From positions 1-52,181 of the forward strand of contig JAPTWR010000065.1 of the NCBI GenBank assembly GCA_028065135.1: a DNA stretch of 52,181 nt. The letters are read 5' to 3'. The notes under the pieces are model-generated. The model worked only from the letters and a program-made list of their open reading frames with translations. It was not told where the DNA came from and did not search any database. Position numbers and translations under genes: made by a program. This DNA is from Acidithiobacillus sp. (GTDB taxonomy: Bacteria; Pseudomonadota; Gammaproteobacteria; Acidithiobacillales; Acidithiobacillaceae). Shown here piece after piece: positions 44,746-52,181 of the stretch. Position 1 is the first letter of the stretch, and the number at the start of each line of letters is the position of its first letter.

Positions 44746-45182
44746 AATGGCTCCTTGCCAGAATTTTGTCGGGGTAGCACGCCTAAATGTAGCAAGTTAT
44801 CCGTCTTGGCGATGATGACGGCCCGGTCGCCCGGGCAAGGGGAAGGGCCGTCGTCGACGACCGCCAGCCACTCGGCACCGCGATAACGCACACTGTATTG
44901 CTGATTGCTGTCCGGCCCGCTGATAACATCCACGCCCTGACCCAGATCAAAGTCGCCGAGATCTTTGGTTTTGGCGGCCAAACGATGACGTAGCCACAGT
45001 CCGGTGGGCAACAGGACCAGACAAAACCCGAGAAAAACCCAGTGCAGCACCGTGCCCGGCAAAAGCAGCCCGGTAATAGCCGTAAACAGGGCCGCCAGCG
45101 CCACCGCCGCCAGGTAGAACGTACCCGTAAAAAGCTCCGCCAGCCCGGCGACAAAGGCAATGACGACATAGACCATAAACAT
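44721..45182 (-). CDS. NfeD-like membrane protein
   Basis: A 153-residue protein with three to four N-terminal helices (about 1-68) and a C-terminal OB-fold domain (VDVISGPDSNQQYSVRYRGA followed by EWLAVVDDG). NfeD proteins pair with SPFH proteins in membrane quality control. It lies 14 bases after glgB on the same strand and overlaps the SPFH gene, so all three may share a transcript. The start used is ATG (MFMVYVV) after GGGGGTGACG; a GTG two codons earlier is possible. Confidence 0.85.
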   Translation of the reverse strand: MFMVYVVIAFVAGLAELFTGTFYLAAVALAALFTAITGLLLPGTVLHWVFLGFCLVLLPTGLWLRHRLAAKTKDLGDFDLGQGVDVISGPDSNQQYSVRYRGAEWLAVVDDGPSPCPGDRAVIIAKTDNLLHLGVLPRQNSGKEPLCPPSSLS

Positions 45183-45196
45183 CGTCACCCCCAGAG

Positions 45197-47404
45197 TCAG
45201 CCCGTCCCGGTCAACTGTAAATAAATCGCCCCGAGAGGCGGCAGCACCAGTTCCAGCGAATGGGGCAGCCCCATCCAGGCCCGGGCCTGCGCCTGCTGCG
45301 GCAAGTTACCGATATTACCGCCGTGATAAGCGCCCGCATCGCTGTTGAATATCTCGTGATACCGGCCCGCCGTTGGCACCCCAAGGCGATAATTGTACCG
45401 TGGCACCGGCGTAAAATTGAACGCGGCCAGCACGAAGCCACCATCCCGATCCCAGCGCAGGAAACTCAGTACGGACTGGTCGGCGTCGTGACAATCCACC
45501 CACGAAAAGCCCTCGCCCTGAAAATCCTGCACATGTAAGGCCGGGATATCCCGGTACAGATACGCCAGATCCCGGTTCAACCGCCGAATACCCTGATGCC
45601 AATCCCAATCCAGCAAGTCCCAGTCCAGGGCCTGCCCACAATCCCACTCCCGTCCCTGGCCGAACTCGTTGCCCATAAAATTCAGTTTTTTGCCGGGATG
45701 CGCAAACTGGTAGCTAAAGAGCAAACGCAAATTGGCAAAGCGCTGCCAGACATCGCCGGGCATTTTGTCCAGCAGCGAGCGCTTGCCGTGTACCACTTCG
45801 TCGTGGGACAGGGGTAACACGAAGTTTTCCGTATAGGCGTAAAGCTGGCTGAAGGTCAGGTCGTTCTGGTGAAAGCGCCGGTAGATCGGGTCCTGCTCCA
45901 GATAGGCGAGGGTGTCATTCATCCAGCCCATATTCCACTTCATGGAGAACCCCAGACCGCCGACATAGGTGGGACGGGAGACCATCGGCCAGGACGTGGA
46001 TTCTTCGGCGATGGTGAGGATGCCCGGATGGCGCTCATTGAGGGCCACATTCATCTCGCGCAGAAAATCAATGGCCTCCAGATTCTCCCGGCCACCGTAC
46101 TGGTTGGGAATCCACTCTCCCTCCGGGCGCGAATAATCGCGGTAGAGCAGGGACGCCACCGCATCCACGCGCAATCCATCGATGTGGAAACTGTCCGCCC
46201 AGTAACAGGCATTGGCCAGCAGGAAACCACGCACTTCGTTACGCCCGTAGTTGAAGATGTAAGTGCCCCAGTCGCTGTGCTCACCCTCGCGCGGATCGGC
46301 ATGTTCATACAGCGCGGTGCCATCAAAACGTGCCAACCCCCAGTCATCCTTGGGGAAATGCCCAGGCACCCAGTCCAGGAGAACGCCGATGCCTGCCTGA
46401 TGAAAGTGATCCACAAAGGCGCGGAAGCCATCGGGAGTACCAAAACGACTGGTAGGCGCAAAATAGCCGCTCACCTGATAGCCCCAGGATTCATCCAGAG
46501 GGTGCTCCATCACGGGCATCAGCTCAATGTGGGTATAGCCCATCTCTTTACAGTAGGTTACCAGGCGCTCCGCCAGCGTCTCATAACTGAGGAAATGGCC
46601 CGCCGCATCGCGCTGCCAGGAACCGAGATGCACCTCGTAGATGTTCATGGGCGCATGCTGCCAATCGTGGCCGGCGCGCGCCGCCATCCAGCTCTGATCG
46701 GTCCAGACATGATTATCTTCCACCACCCGCGCCGCTGTACTCGGCCTAAGCTCAAAGGCGTTAGCGTAGGGGTCGGTCTTGACAAACACCACCCCGGAAT
46801 CGCGGTGGCGCATCTCGAATTTGTAGATTTCGCCAACCGCCAATTCGGGGACAAACAATTCCCAGAGACCACTCAGGCCGCGTGCGCGCATGGGATGGAT
46901 GCGCCCGTCCCAATCATTAAAATCGCCAACGACGCTGACGCGCTCGGCGTTAGGCGCCCAGACGACAAATGATACCCCATCCACCCCCTCGTGCCGGTGG
47001 CGGTGTGCGCCGAGATGGTGATAGGCCTCGTAGAGACGCCCCTCGCCGAAGAGATAAATCTCCAGATCCCCCAGAACCGGGCCGAAGACATAGGGATCAT
47101 AGTGCTCGTGAAGCCCGTGCCGGTCCTCCCAACGCAAGCGGTAAGGCAGGGGCAGTGCCTCACCCTGATGCACGAAGACGCCGTCGCTATGGATCGGTTC
47201 CATAGCTATCCATCCCTTCGGCGTCTGGATCTCAACGCGGAACGCGTCAGGTAGAAAGGCCCTCCGCACGGACTGTTGACCAACCACATGCTGGCCCAGC
47301 CAGGCGAAGGGATCCGGATGGCGCGCCGCACAGATCGCCAAACAGTCTGCGCTTGCGCCGGACAGATCGATCATTGTACTGTCATGCCTCGGCATTGCCG
47401 TCAC
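45197..47404 (-). CDS. glgB: 1,4-alpha-glucan branching enzyme
   Basis: A 735-residue GH13 enzyme making alpha-1,6 branches in glycogen. Domains in order: an N-terminal carbohydrate-binding domain, a CBM48 domain ([20 protein letters not shown]), the GH13 barrel and a C-terminal beta domain. The catalytic residues are Asp in [17 protein letters not shown] and Glu in AEESTSWP, with [12 protein letters not shown] for the third acid. The start is GTG, 5 bases after GAGGAGGATACA; ATG codons lie 3 and 10 codons later. It diverges from glgC, with a 240-base shared promoter region. Confidence 0.96.
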   Translation of the reverse strand: MTAMPRHDSTMIDLSGASADCLAICAARHPDPFAWLGQHVVGQQSVRRAFLPDAFRVEIQTPKGWIAMEPIHSDGVFVHQGEALPLPYRLRWEDRHGLHEHYDPYVFGPVLGDLEIYLFGEGRLYEAYHHLGAHRHRHEGVDGVSFVVWAPNAERVSVVGDFNDWDGRIHPMRARGLSGLWELFVPELAVGEIYKFEMRHRDSGVVFVKTDPYANAFELRPSTAARVVEDNHVWTDQSWMAARAGHDWQHAPMNIYEVHLGSWQRDAAGHFLSYETLAERLVTYCKEMGYTHIELMPVMEHPLDESWGYQVSGYFAPTSRFGTPDGFRAFVDHFHQAGIGVLLDWVPGHFPKDDWGLARFDGTALYEHADPREGEHSDWGTYIFNYGRNEVRGFLLANACYWADSFHIDGLRVDAVASLLYRDYSRPEGEWIPNQYGGRENLEAIDFLREMNVALNERHPGILTIAEESTSWPMVSRPTYVGGLGFSMKWNMGWMNDTLAYLEQDPIYRRFHQNDLTFSQLYAYTENFVLPLSHDEVVHGKRSLLDKMPGDVWQRFANLRLLFSYQFAHPGKKLNFMGNEFGQGREWDCGQALDWDLLDWDWHQGIRRLNRDLAYLYRDIPALHVQDFQGEGFSWVDCHDADQSVLSFLRWDRDGGFVLAAFNFTPVPRYNYRLGVPTAGRYHEIFNSDAGAYHGGNIGNLPQQAQARAWMGLPHSLELVLPPLGAIYLQLTGTG

Positions 47405-47644
47405 TGTATCCTCCTCTGCCCGCCATCCGGGGTGACCCGTTCCCACTTTGTCGCCGTCATGACTTAACGCCTTTTTTGAGCATAACACATCTGCAGTGCA
47501 GCGCTGCTCCACCCGACGCGCAATTTTTCCTGCACAGAGTCCTTGCCGCCATCGCTGAAGTTCAGTACCTTAAAAGTCGGTGCCTCGACAATCTCACCTA
47601 TACTGCAGGAAGGTCCGTTCCATGCTAAAACCAAGGAGGAGGTA
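47405..47644. promoter_or_regulatory. Divergent glgB/glgC control region
   Basis: The 240 bases between the starts hold no gene and must contain both promoters. No clear operator or sigma-factor consensus stands out by eye. CAAGGAGGAGGTA is the strong ribosome-binding site of glgC. Confidence 0.4.
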
Positions 47645-48952
47645 ATGTCGGAAGAAGGCAGTCTCGGAGTAGCCAATTCACCCCGCTTCGTCAGCAACCT
47701 CACCAAGAATACCCTGGCTCTGGTGCTCGCCGGCGGGCGCGGCAGCCGCCTCGGTCCGTTGACCGACTGGCGCGCCAAACCCGCCGTCCCCTTCGGCGGC
47801 AAATTCCGCATCATCGATTTCTGCCTCTCTAATTGTCTTAACTCCGGTATTCGTCGCATTGGTGTCCTCACCCAGTACAAATCCCATAGCCTCATCCGTC
47901 ATATCCAGCTCGGCTGGGGCTTTCTCCGCGGCGAGTTCAGCGAGTTCACCGAGATTCTTCCCGCTCAGCAGCGCATGAACACCGGCTGGTACAAGGGCAC
48001 CGCCGATGCCATTTTCCAGAACATCGACATTCTCCGCGCCCATCGACCGCGCTATGTGATCATCCTGGCGGGTGATCATATTTACAAAATGGATTACGGA
48101 CAGATGCTTGCCGAGCACGTCCAAAGCCAGGCCGACATGAGTGTCGCCTGCATTGAGGTGCCGCTGGAGGAAGCCAAGTCCTTCGGTGTGATGGCCGTCA
48201 ACAGCGAGGATCGTGTCATCGCCTTTACCGAAAAACCCCAGGACCCGGTCCCCATTCCTGGCAATCCCGATCGCGCCCTGGCAAGCATGGGTGTCTACGT
48301 GTTCAATACCGACTTCCTCTATGAACAGCTCATCCGCGATTCCGACAGCCACGACTCTACTCATGATTTCGGTAACGACCTCATTCCCTACATGGTGTCG
48401 CGCTACCGGGTAATCGCGCATCGTTTCCGTAATAGCTGTATTTCCAGTTCCGAAGGAGGTAACAGCCGCTGTTACTGGCGGGATGTGGGCACAGTGGATG
48501 CCTACTGGGCCGCCAATATCGACCTCGTACATGTCACCCCCGATCTTGATCTTTATGACAACCGCTGGCCGATCTGGACCTATCAGGAACAATTACCGCC
48601 GGCCAAATTCGTGTTCGACGACGAAGGTAGACGCGGTATGGCACTGGACAGCATTGTTTCCGGCGGCTGCATCATCAGCGGCGCCACCGTCCGCCGCTCC
48701 CTGCTTTTTTCTAACGTGCGGATCAATGACGGACACACGCTGATTGAAGACTCGGTCATCCTGCCCAACGTGCGCATGGGCGAAGGTGCCCGCCTGCGCA
48801 AGGTGGTGGTGGACAAAGGCACGATTATCCCGCATGGGCTTGTGGTCGGTGAAGATCCGGTCGAAGACGCCCGTCGTTTTTATCGCACGCCCAACGGGGT
48901 GACCTTGATTACCCCGGAATTACTTGGCCAGCAACTACATTTTGTGAGGTAA
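47645..48952 (+). CDS. glgC: Glucose-1-phosphate adenylyltransferase
   Basis: A 435-residue enzyme making ADP-glucose, the glycogen precursor and usual control point. Signature blocks are [20 protein letters not shown], then [13 protein letters not shown], then GTADAIFQN, then [19 protein letters not shown] with the catalytic Asp, and FTEKP. The C-terminal part is a left-handed beta helix ([20 protein letters not shown]). The start at MSEEGSL follows AAGGAGGAGGTA. It is 4 bases from the GH57 gene, so the two are co-transcribed. Confidence 0.97.
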   Translation: MSEEGSLGVANSPRFVSNLTKNTLALVLAGGRGSRLGPLTDWRAKPAVPFGGKFRIIDFCLSNCLNSGIRRIGVLTQYKSHSLIRHIQLGWGFLRGEFSEFTEILPAQQRMNTGWYKGTADAIFQNIDILRAHRPRYVIILAGDHIYKMDYGQMLAEHVQSQADMSVACIEVPLEEAKSFGVMAVNSEDRVIAFTEKPQDPVPIPGNPDRALASMGVYVFNTDFLYEQLIRDSDSHDSTHDFGNDLIPYMVSRYRVIAHRFRNSCISSSEGGNSRCYWRDVGTVDAYWAANIDLVHVTPDLDLYDNRWPIWTYQEQLPPAKFVFDDEGRRGMALDSIVSGGCIISGATVRRSLLFSNVRINDGHTLIEDSVILPNVRMGEGARLRKVVVDKGTIIPHGLVVGEDPVEDARRFYRTPNGVTLITPELLGQQLHFVR

Positions 48953-48956
48953 TCCC

Positions 48957-50660
48957 ATGCCCCCGGCGCGCGCGCTTCATGTCATTTTCTGTTGGCACAT
49001 GCACCAGCCCGATTACCGCGATGCCGACGGCGTCTACGTCTTGCCGTGGACCTATCTGCACGCCTGCAAAGACTATTCGGACATGATCGCCCACTATGAG
49101 GAGAATCCCCTCGCCCGCGGGGTGTTTAATTGCGTGCCGATCCTGATCGAGCAGTTAGAGGATTACACCGCGCAGTTTCAGAGCGGACAGTTCCGCGACC
49201 CATTGCTCATTGCACTTGCCATGGAAAACCTCAAAGCACTGCCCAACGAACAGCGGCATCTCCTGCTGGAGCAATGTTTCCGCCTCGACCCGGAGCACAT
49301 GCTCAACCCCTTCCCGGATTATCGTCGCCTCTATGATATTTACCAGTTAATGCTGGAGGACGTTAAGGAGATGTCGGATTACCTCTCCGTACAATACCTC
49401 GCGGATCTTCTGGTCTGGTATCACCTGGCCTGGACCGGGGAGACCGTACGCCGCGGTAGCCCTTTCCTGCGTTCACTTTTTGCCAAGGGACACGGTTTCA
49501 GCCAGGAAGACCGTCAGCAACTCGTCCACTTTCTCGGAGAACTGATCGGCGGACTGATCCCTCGCTATCGTGCCCTGGCGGAAGCGGGACGCATTGAGAT
49601 TTCCACCACCCCTTATTACCATCCCATCGGCCCGCTGCTGCTCGACTTTCACGCCGCGCGCGAAGCGGTAACGGATGCCCAGTTGCCCGACTGCCTGGCC
49701 TATCCCGGCGGGGCCGAGCGCGCGCGCTGGCACATCGACCAGGCACAGCAGAGTTATCTCCAGCGTTTCGGAGTGCCGACGCAAGGTATCTGGCCTGCCG
49801 AAGGAGGCGTCTCTGCCGCCTTTGTCGAAATGCTCGGCAACGCCGGGGTGCGCTGGACCGCTTCCGGTGAAGGCGTACTGACTCACAGCCTGCTGCTCAG
49901 CGACGATGACAGCGGCCCCCGTGGCCGGGCGGAATACTTGTACCGCCCCTATCAACTGCCGGGGAAAGGACCCGTACTCTTCTTCCGCGATGACGCGCTC
50001 TCCGACGCCATCGGCTTCGACTACAAAACCTGGTCCGGACATGATGCCGTCACGGACTTCATCCACAAGTTGGAGAGTATCTGGCGGCAGACGGAGCACG
50101 AGGCAAACCCGGTCGTCAGTATCATTCTCGATGGTGAAAATGCTTGGGAATACTACCCCTACAATGGCTACTACTTTCTCTCGGAACTCTATAAATCCCT
50201 GGCTAATCACCCCCACATCCAGATGTGTACCTTCAGCGATTTCATCAACAACCATCCAGACGACGTGAAGGCCATACCCCGGCTGGCCGCAGGAAGCTGG
50301 GTCTATGGTAGCTTCAGCACCTGGATTGGCGACGCTGCTAAAAACCGCGCATGGGATTTGCTCTGCACTGCCAAGCAGGACGTGGATCAGCATCGCGGGC
50401 AATTCTCTGGGGAGCAGCAGGCCAGGATTCTTGAACAACTCGGTCGCTGTGAAGGTTCTGACTGGTTCTGGTGGTTCGGCGACTACAACCCCTCGGACTC
50501 CGTCCGGGATTTCGACCATCTGTATCGCCTCAACCTCCGCAAACTCTATACTCTGATGCAACTCCCCGCCCCCGACACCCTCAACAACCCCATCAGCCAT
50601 GGCGGCGGTGCGGCAGAGGCTGGTGGTTCCATGCGCCGCAGCCACACGGAAGGACACTGA
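48957..50660 (+). CDS. GH57 glucan hydrolase (alpha-amylase/amylopullulanase type)
   Basis: A 567-residue glycoside hydrolase of family 57. Motifs seen in order: CWHMHQPDYRD (motif 1, HQP), GIWPAEGGVS with the Glu nucleophile, and LDGENAWEYYPYNGYYF with the Asp acid/base. FGDYNPSDSVRDFDHLYRLN near the C-terminus is shared by this GH57 subgroup. It likely trims or mobilises alpha-1,4 glucan from glycogen. No signal peptide is present, so it acts in the cytoplasm. It follows glgC by 4 bases and abuts the next GH57 gene as TGAATG. The exact specificity is not readable from sequence. Confidence 0.88.
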   Translation: MPPARALHVIFCWHMHQPDYRDADGVYVLPWTYLHACKDYSDMIAHYEENPLARGVFNCVPILIEQLEDYTAQFQSGQFRDPLLIALAMENLKALPNEQRHLLLEQCFRLDPEHMLNPFPDYRRLYDIYQLMLEDVKEMSDYLSVQYLADLLVWYHLAWTGETVRRGSPFLRSLFAKGHGFSQEDRQQLVHFLGELIGGLIPRYRALAEAGRIEISTTPYYHPIGPLLLDFHAAREAVTDAQLPDCLAYPGGAERARWHIDQAQQSYLQRFGVPTQGIWPAEGGVSAAFVEMLGNAGVRWTASGEGVLTHSLLLSDDDSGPRGRAEYLYRPYQLPGKGPVLFFRDDALSDAIGFDYKTWSGHDAVTDFIHKLESIWRQTEHEANPVVSIILDGENAWEYYPYNGYYFLSELYKSLANHPHIQMCTFSDFINNHPDDVKAIPRLAAGSWVYGSFSTWIGDAAKNRAWDLLCTAKQDVDQHRGQFSGEQQARILEQLGRCEGSDWFWWFGDYNPSDSVRDFDHLYRLNLRKLYTLMQLPAPDTLNNPISHGGGAAEAGGSMRRSHTEGH

Positions 50661-52181
50661 ATGACCCACAGCACCCCCCTTCTCCTGGGCGTCCATGCCC
50701 ATCAGCCGGTCGGCAACTTCCCCCACGTCATCGATGATGCCGTACTCCGCTGTTATCACCCATTTTTAGAGGCGATGTACCGCTTTCCCGGGTTCCCTTT
50801 CGCCATCCACATCAGCGGCTGGCTGCTGGCTTATATGATTGACCAGCACCCCAAAACCATCACTTTGCTGCAAGAGATGGTAACCCGCAACCAGGCGGAG
50901 TTGGTGGGCGCCGGCGATACGGAGCCGGTGCTCGCCGCGATTCCCCACGCCGATCGCATCGCCCAAATTGAAGCCATGGCCAACCGTCTGGAGAAACACT
51001 TCGGACAGCGGCCCGTTGGGGCCTGGCTCACGGAGCGGGTCTGGGACCCCAGCGTGGTGCCCGCCCTCAACGAGGCCGGAGTGCGCTACGTTATGGTGGA
51101 TGACTATCACTTTCTCTGCGCGGGCGCTTCGGCAGATCGGCTCGGCAGCTTCCACCGCACCGAAGAAAATGGCCAGAGCATCGACGTTTTCCCTATTTCT
51201 GAAGCACTGCGCTACCGCCTGCCATTCTCTGAAGCCGACGCCGCCGTGTCGTACATTGAAGGCCTCTCCGAGCGGCATCCAGGCAGTGCCGGCATTTATT
51301 TCGACGATATTGAGAAATTTGGCGTCTGGCCGGAGACCTACAGTTGGGTGTACGAGAAAGGCTGGCTGGAGCAATTCCTGCGTGGCGTGCTCGACTCGCC
51401 ACACATTCAGCCCATGCATTTTCGGGATTATCTGGCTCAGAATCGCCCCCAGGGTATCATCTATTTGCCGACGGTATCCTACAGCGAGATGAACGAGTGG
51501 ACGCTGGCCCCTGATGCGGCGCGCGGCTACGCCGCCTTCCTGGAACAGGAAAAAACAGCCGGTCGGCTGGAACAGCGTAAAGCTCTGATCCGCGGCGGCA
51601 CCTGGAAAAACTTCCTGACCCGCTACCCGGAATCCAACTGGATGCACAAACGCATGCTCCGGCTATCGCAGCGCTTTCACGCCCTGCCCAAGCGCCAACA
51701 GAGCAAAACCATGCGCGCGGACCTGCACGAAGCGCAAGCCAATGACGCCTACTGGCACGGACTCTTCGGCGGTATTTATCTACCCCACCTGCGGCGCGCC
51801 GTCTTCAACGCCATCGTCCGTCTGGAGGCACAACTGGACCAGATTCAGGCACGCCCCGCCTTAGAGACGACTGACGTGGATATGGACGGGGTTGGCGAAC
51901 TGCTCTATCACAATCACGCCCTCCAGTTGATTATCCGCCCGGAGCCGGGCGCCGCCGTGGTGGAGTGGGATTGCTACGCGCTGCGGCACAATCTCGGTGA
52001 TACCTTGGCCCGCCGTGATGAGGCGTATTACGATAGGATTCGTCACGGTGCCATTGCGCATGAAGCCCCCAGCGAAGGCATCGCTTCCGCCCACGACCGC
52101 ATCAGCTTCAAGACCGACATCAGTGCTGAAGACCTTACTCCGGACGCCACACCCTGCCACAGCTTTCAGGAATGGATCGAC
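50661..52181 (+). CDS. GH57 4-alpha-glucanotransferase-like enzyme (cut by window end)
   Basis: At least 507 residues, open to the right edge of the window. The motifs are LLGVHAHQPVGNFPHV (HQP), GAGDTEPVLAAIP, WLTERVWDPSVVPAL with the Glu nucleophile and YFDDIEKFGVWPETYSW with the Asp. The layout fits 4-alpha-glucanotransferases with DUF1925/DUF1926-type domains after the barrel: ALIRGGTWKNFLTRYPESNW and ANDAYWHGLFGGIYLPHLR. It would rearrange maltodextrins during glycogen turnover. The ATG directly follows the stop of the previous GH57 gene. Confidence 0.87.
   Translation, partial: MTHSTPLLLGVHAHQPVGNFPHVIDDAVLRCYHPFLEAMYRFPGFPFAIHISGWLLAYMIDQHPKTITLLQEMVTRNQAELVGAGDTEPVLAAIPHADRIAQIEAMANRLEKHFGQRPVGAWLTERVWDPSVVPALNEAGVRYVMVDDYHFLCAGASADRLGSFHRTEENGQSIDVFPISEALRYRLPFSEADAAVSYIEGLSERHPGSAGIYFDDIEKFGVWPETYSWVYEKGWLEQFLRGVLDSPHIQPMHFRDYLAQNRPQGIIYLPTVSYSEMNEWTLAPDAARGYAAFLEQEKTAGRLEQRKALIRGGTWKNFLTRYPESNWMHKRMLRLSQRFHALPKRQQSKTMRADLHEAQANDAYWHGLFGGIYLPHLRRAVFNAIVRLEAQLDQIQARPALETTDVDMDGVGELLYHNHALQLIIRPEPGAAVVEWDCYALRHNLGDTLARRDEAYYDRIRHGAIAHEAPSEGIASAHDRISFKTDISAEDLTPDATPCHSFQEWID

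Overview
The window looks like a chromosomal segment of an acidophilic, chemolithoautotrophic proteobacterium close to Acidithiobacillus. This is inferred from the gene mix (glycogen genes with GH57 enzymes, phosphoketolase, c-di-GMP and biofilm genes, IS110/IS5/IS3/ISAs1-type elements) and not from a database match. No rRNA, tRNA or CRISPR array was found.

Bases 1-6000 are accessory: the end of an IS3-type element, a vapBC toxin-antitoxin pair, an ISAs1-type transposase relic, a globin/GAF/EAL c-di-GMP phosphodiesterase, and an IS110-family transposase whose upstream non-coding end lies against an IS5-type remnant.

Bases 6000-18350 form a c-di-GMP and biofilm-matrix region. A catalytically degenerate GGDEF-EAL protein and a BcsA-like synthase with a PilZ domain lie behind a candidate sigma-54 promoter, followed by a broken GAF-GGDEF gene. 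Next comes a five-gene operon that resembles the Pseudomonas Fap functional-amyloid system: a four-repeat Asn/Gln-rich secreted protein, a small single-repeat partner, a periplasmic C39 peptidase, and two secreted proteins carrying an RGG (double-glycine-like) motif. A near-consensus sigma-54 promoter (TGGCATAGGGGTTGCT) precedes it. A FapF-like outer-membrane barrel and a VpsR-like sigma-54 activator follow on the opposite strand. The simplest reading is a c-di-GMP/sigma-54 regulated matrix module making both a polysaccharide and an amyloid fibre. This is the most interesting part of the window.

Bases 18500-27200 hold htpG, a SHOCT membrane protein with a Trp/Gly/Pro-rich lipoprotein, phosphoketolase, an alanine-zipper lipoprotein, a 3D-domain secreted protein, pepP and a DUF4168 protein. 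Bases 27300-43000 are housekeeping genes, mostly on the minus strand: rpsF-rpsR-DUF2232-rplI-dnaB-alr-radA (with a candidate S6:S18 RNA element at the rpsF ribosome-binding site), and a tightly packed chain cysM, YdbH-like AsmA protein, DUF1318 lipoprotein, PolB-like exonuclease, rlmD, L,D-transpeptidase, APC/KimA-like permease and nagZ. Bases 43000-52181 carry pgl, an SPFH/NfeD pair, and a glycogen locus: glgB diverging from glgC and two GH57 glucan enzymes, the last cut off by the window end.
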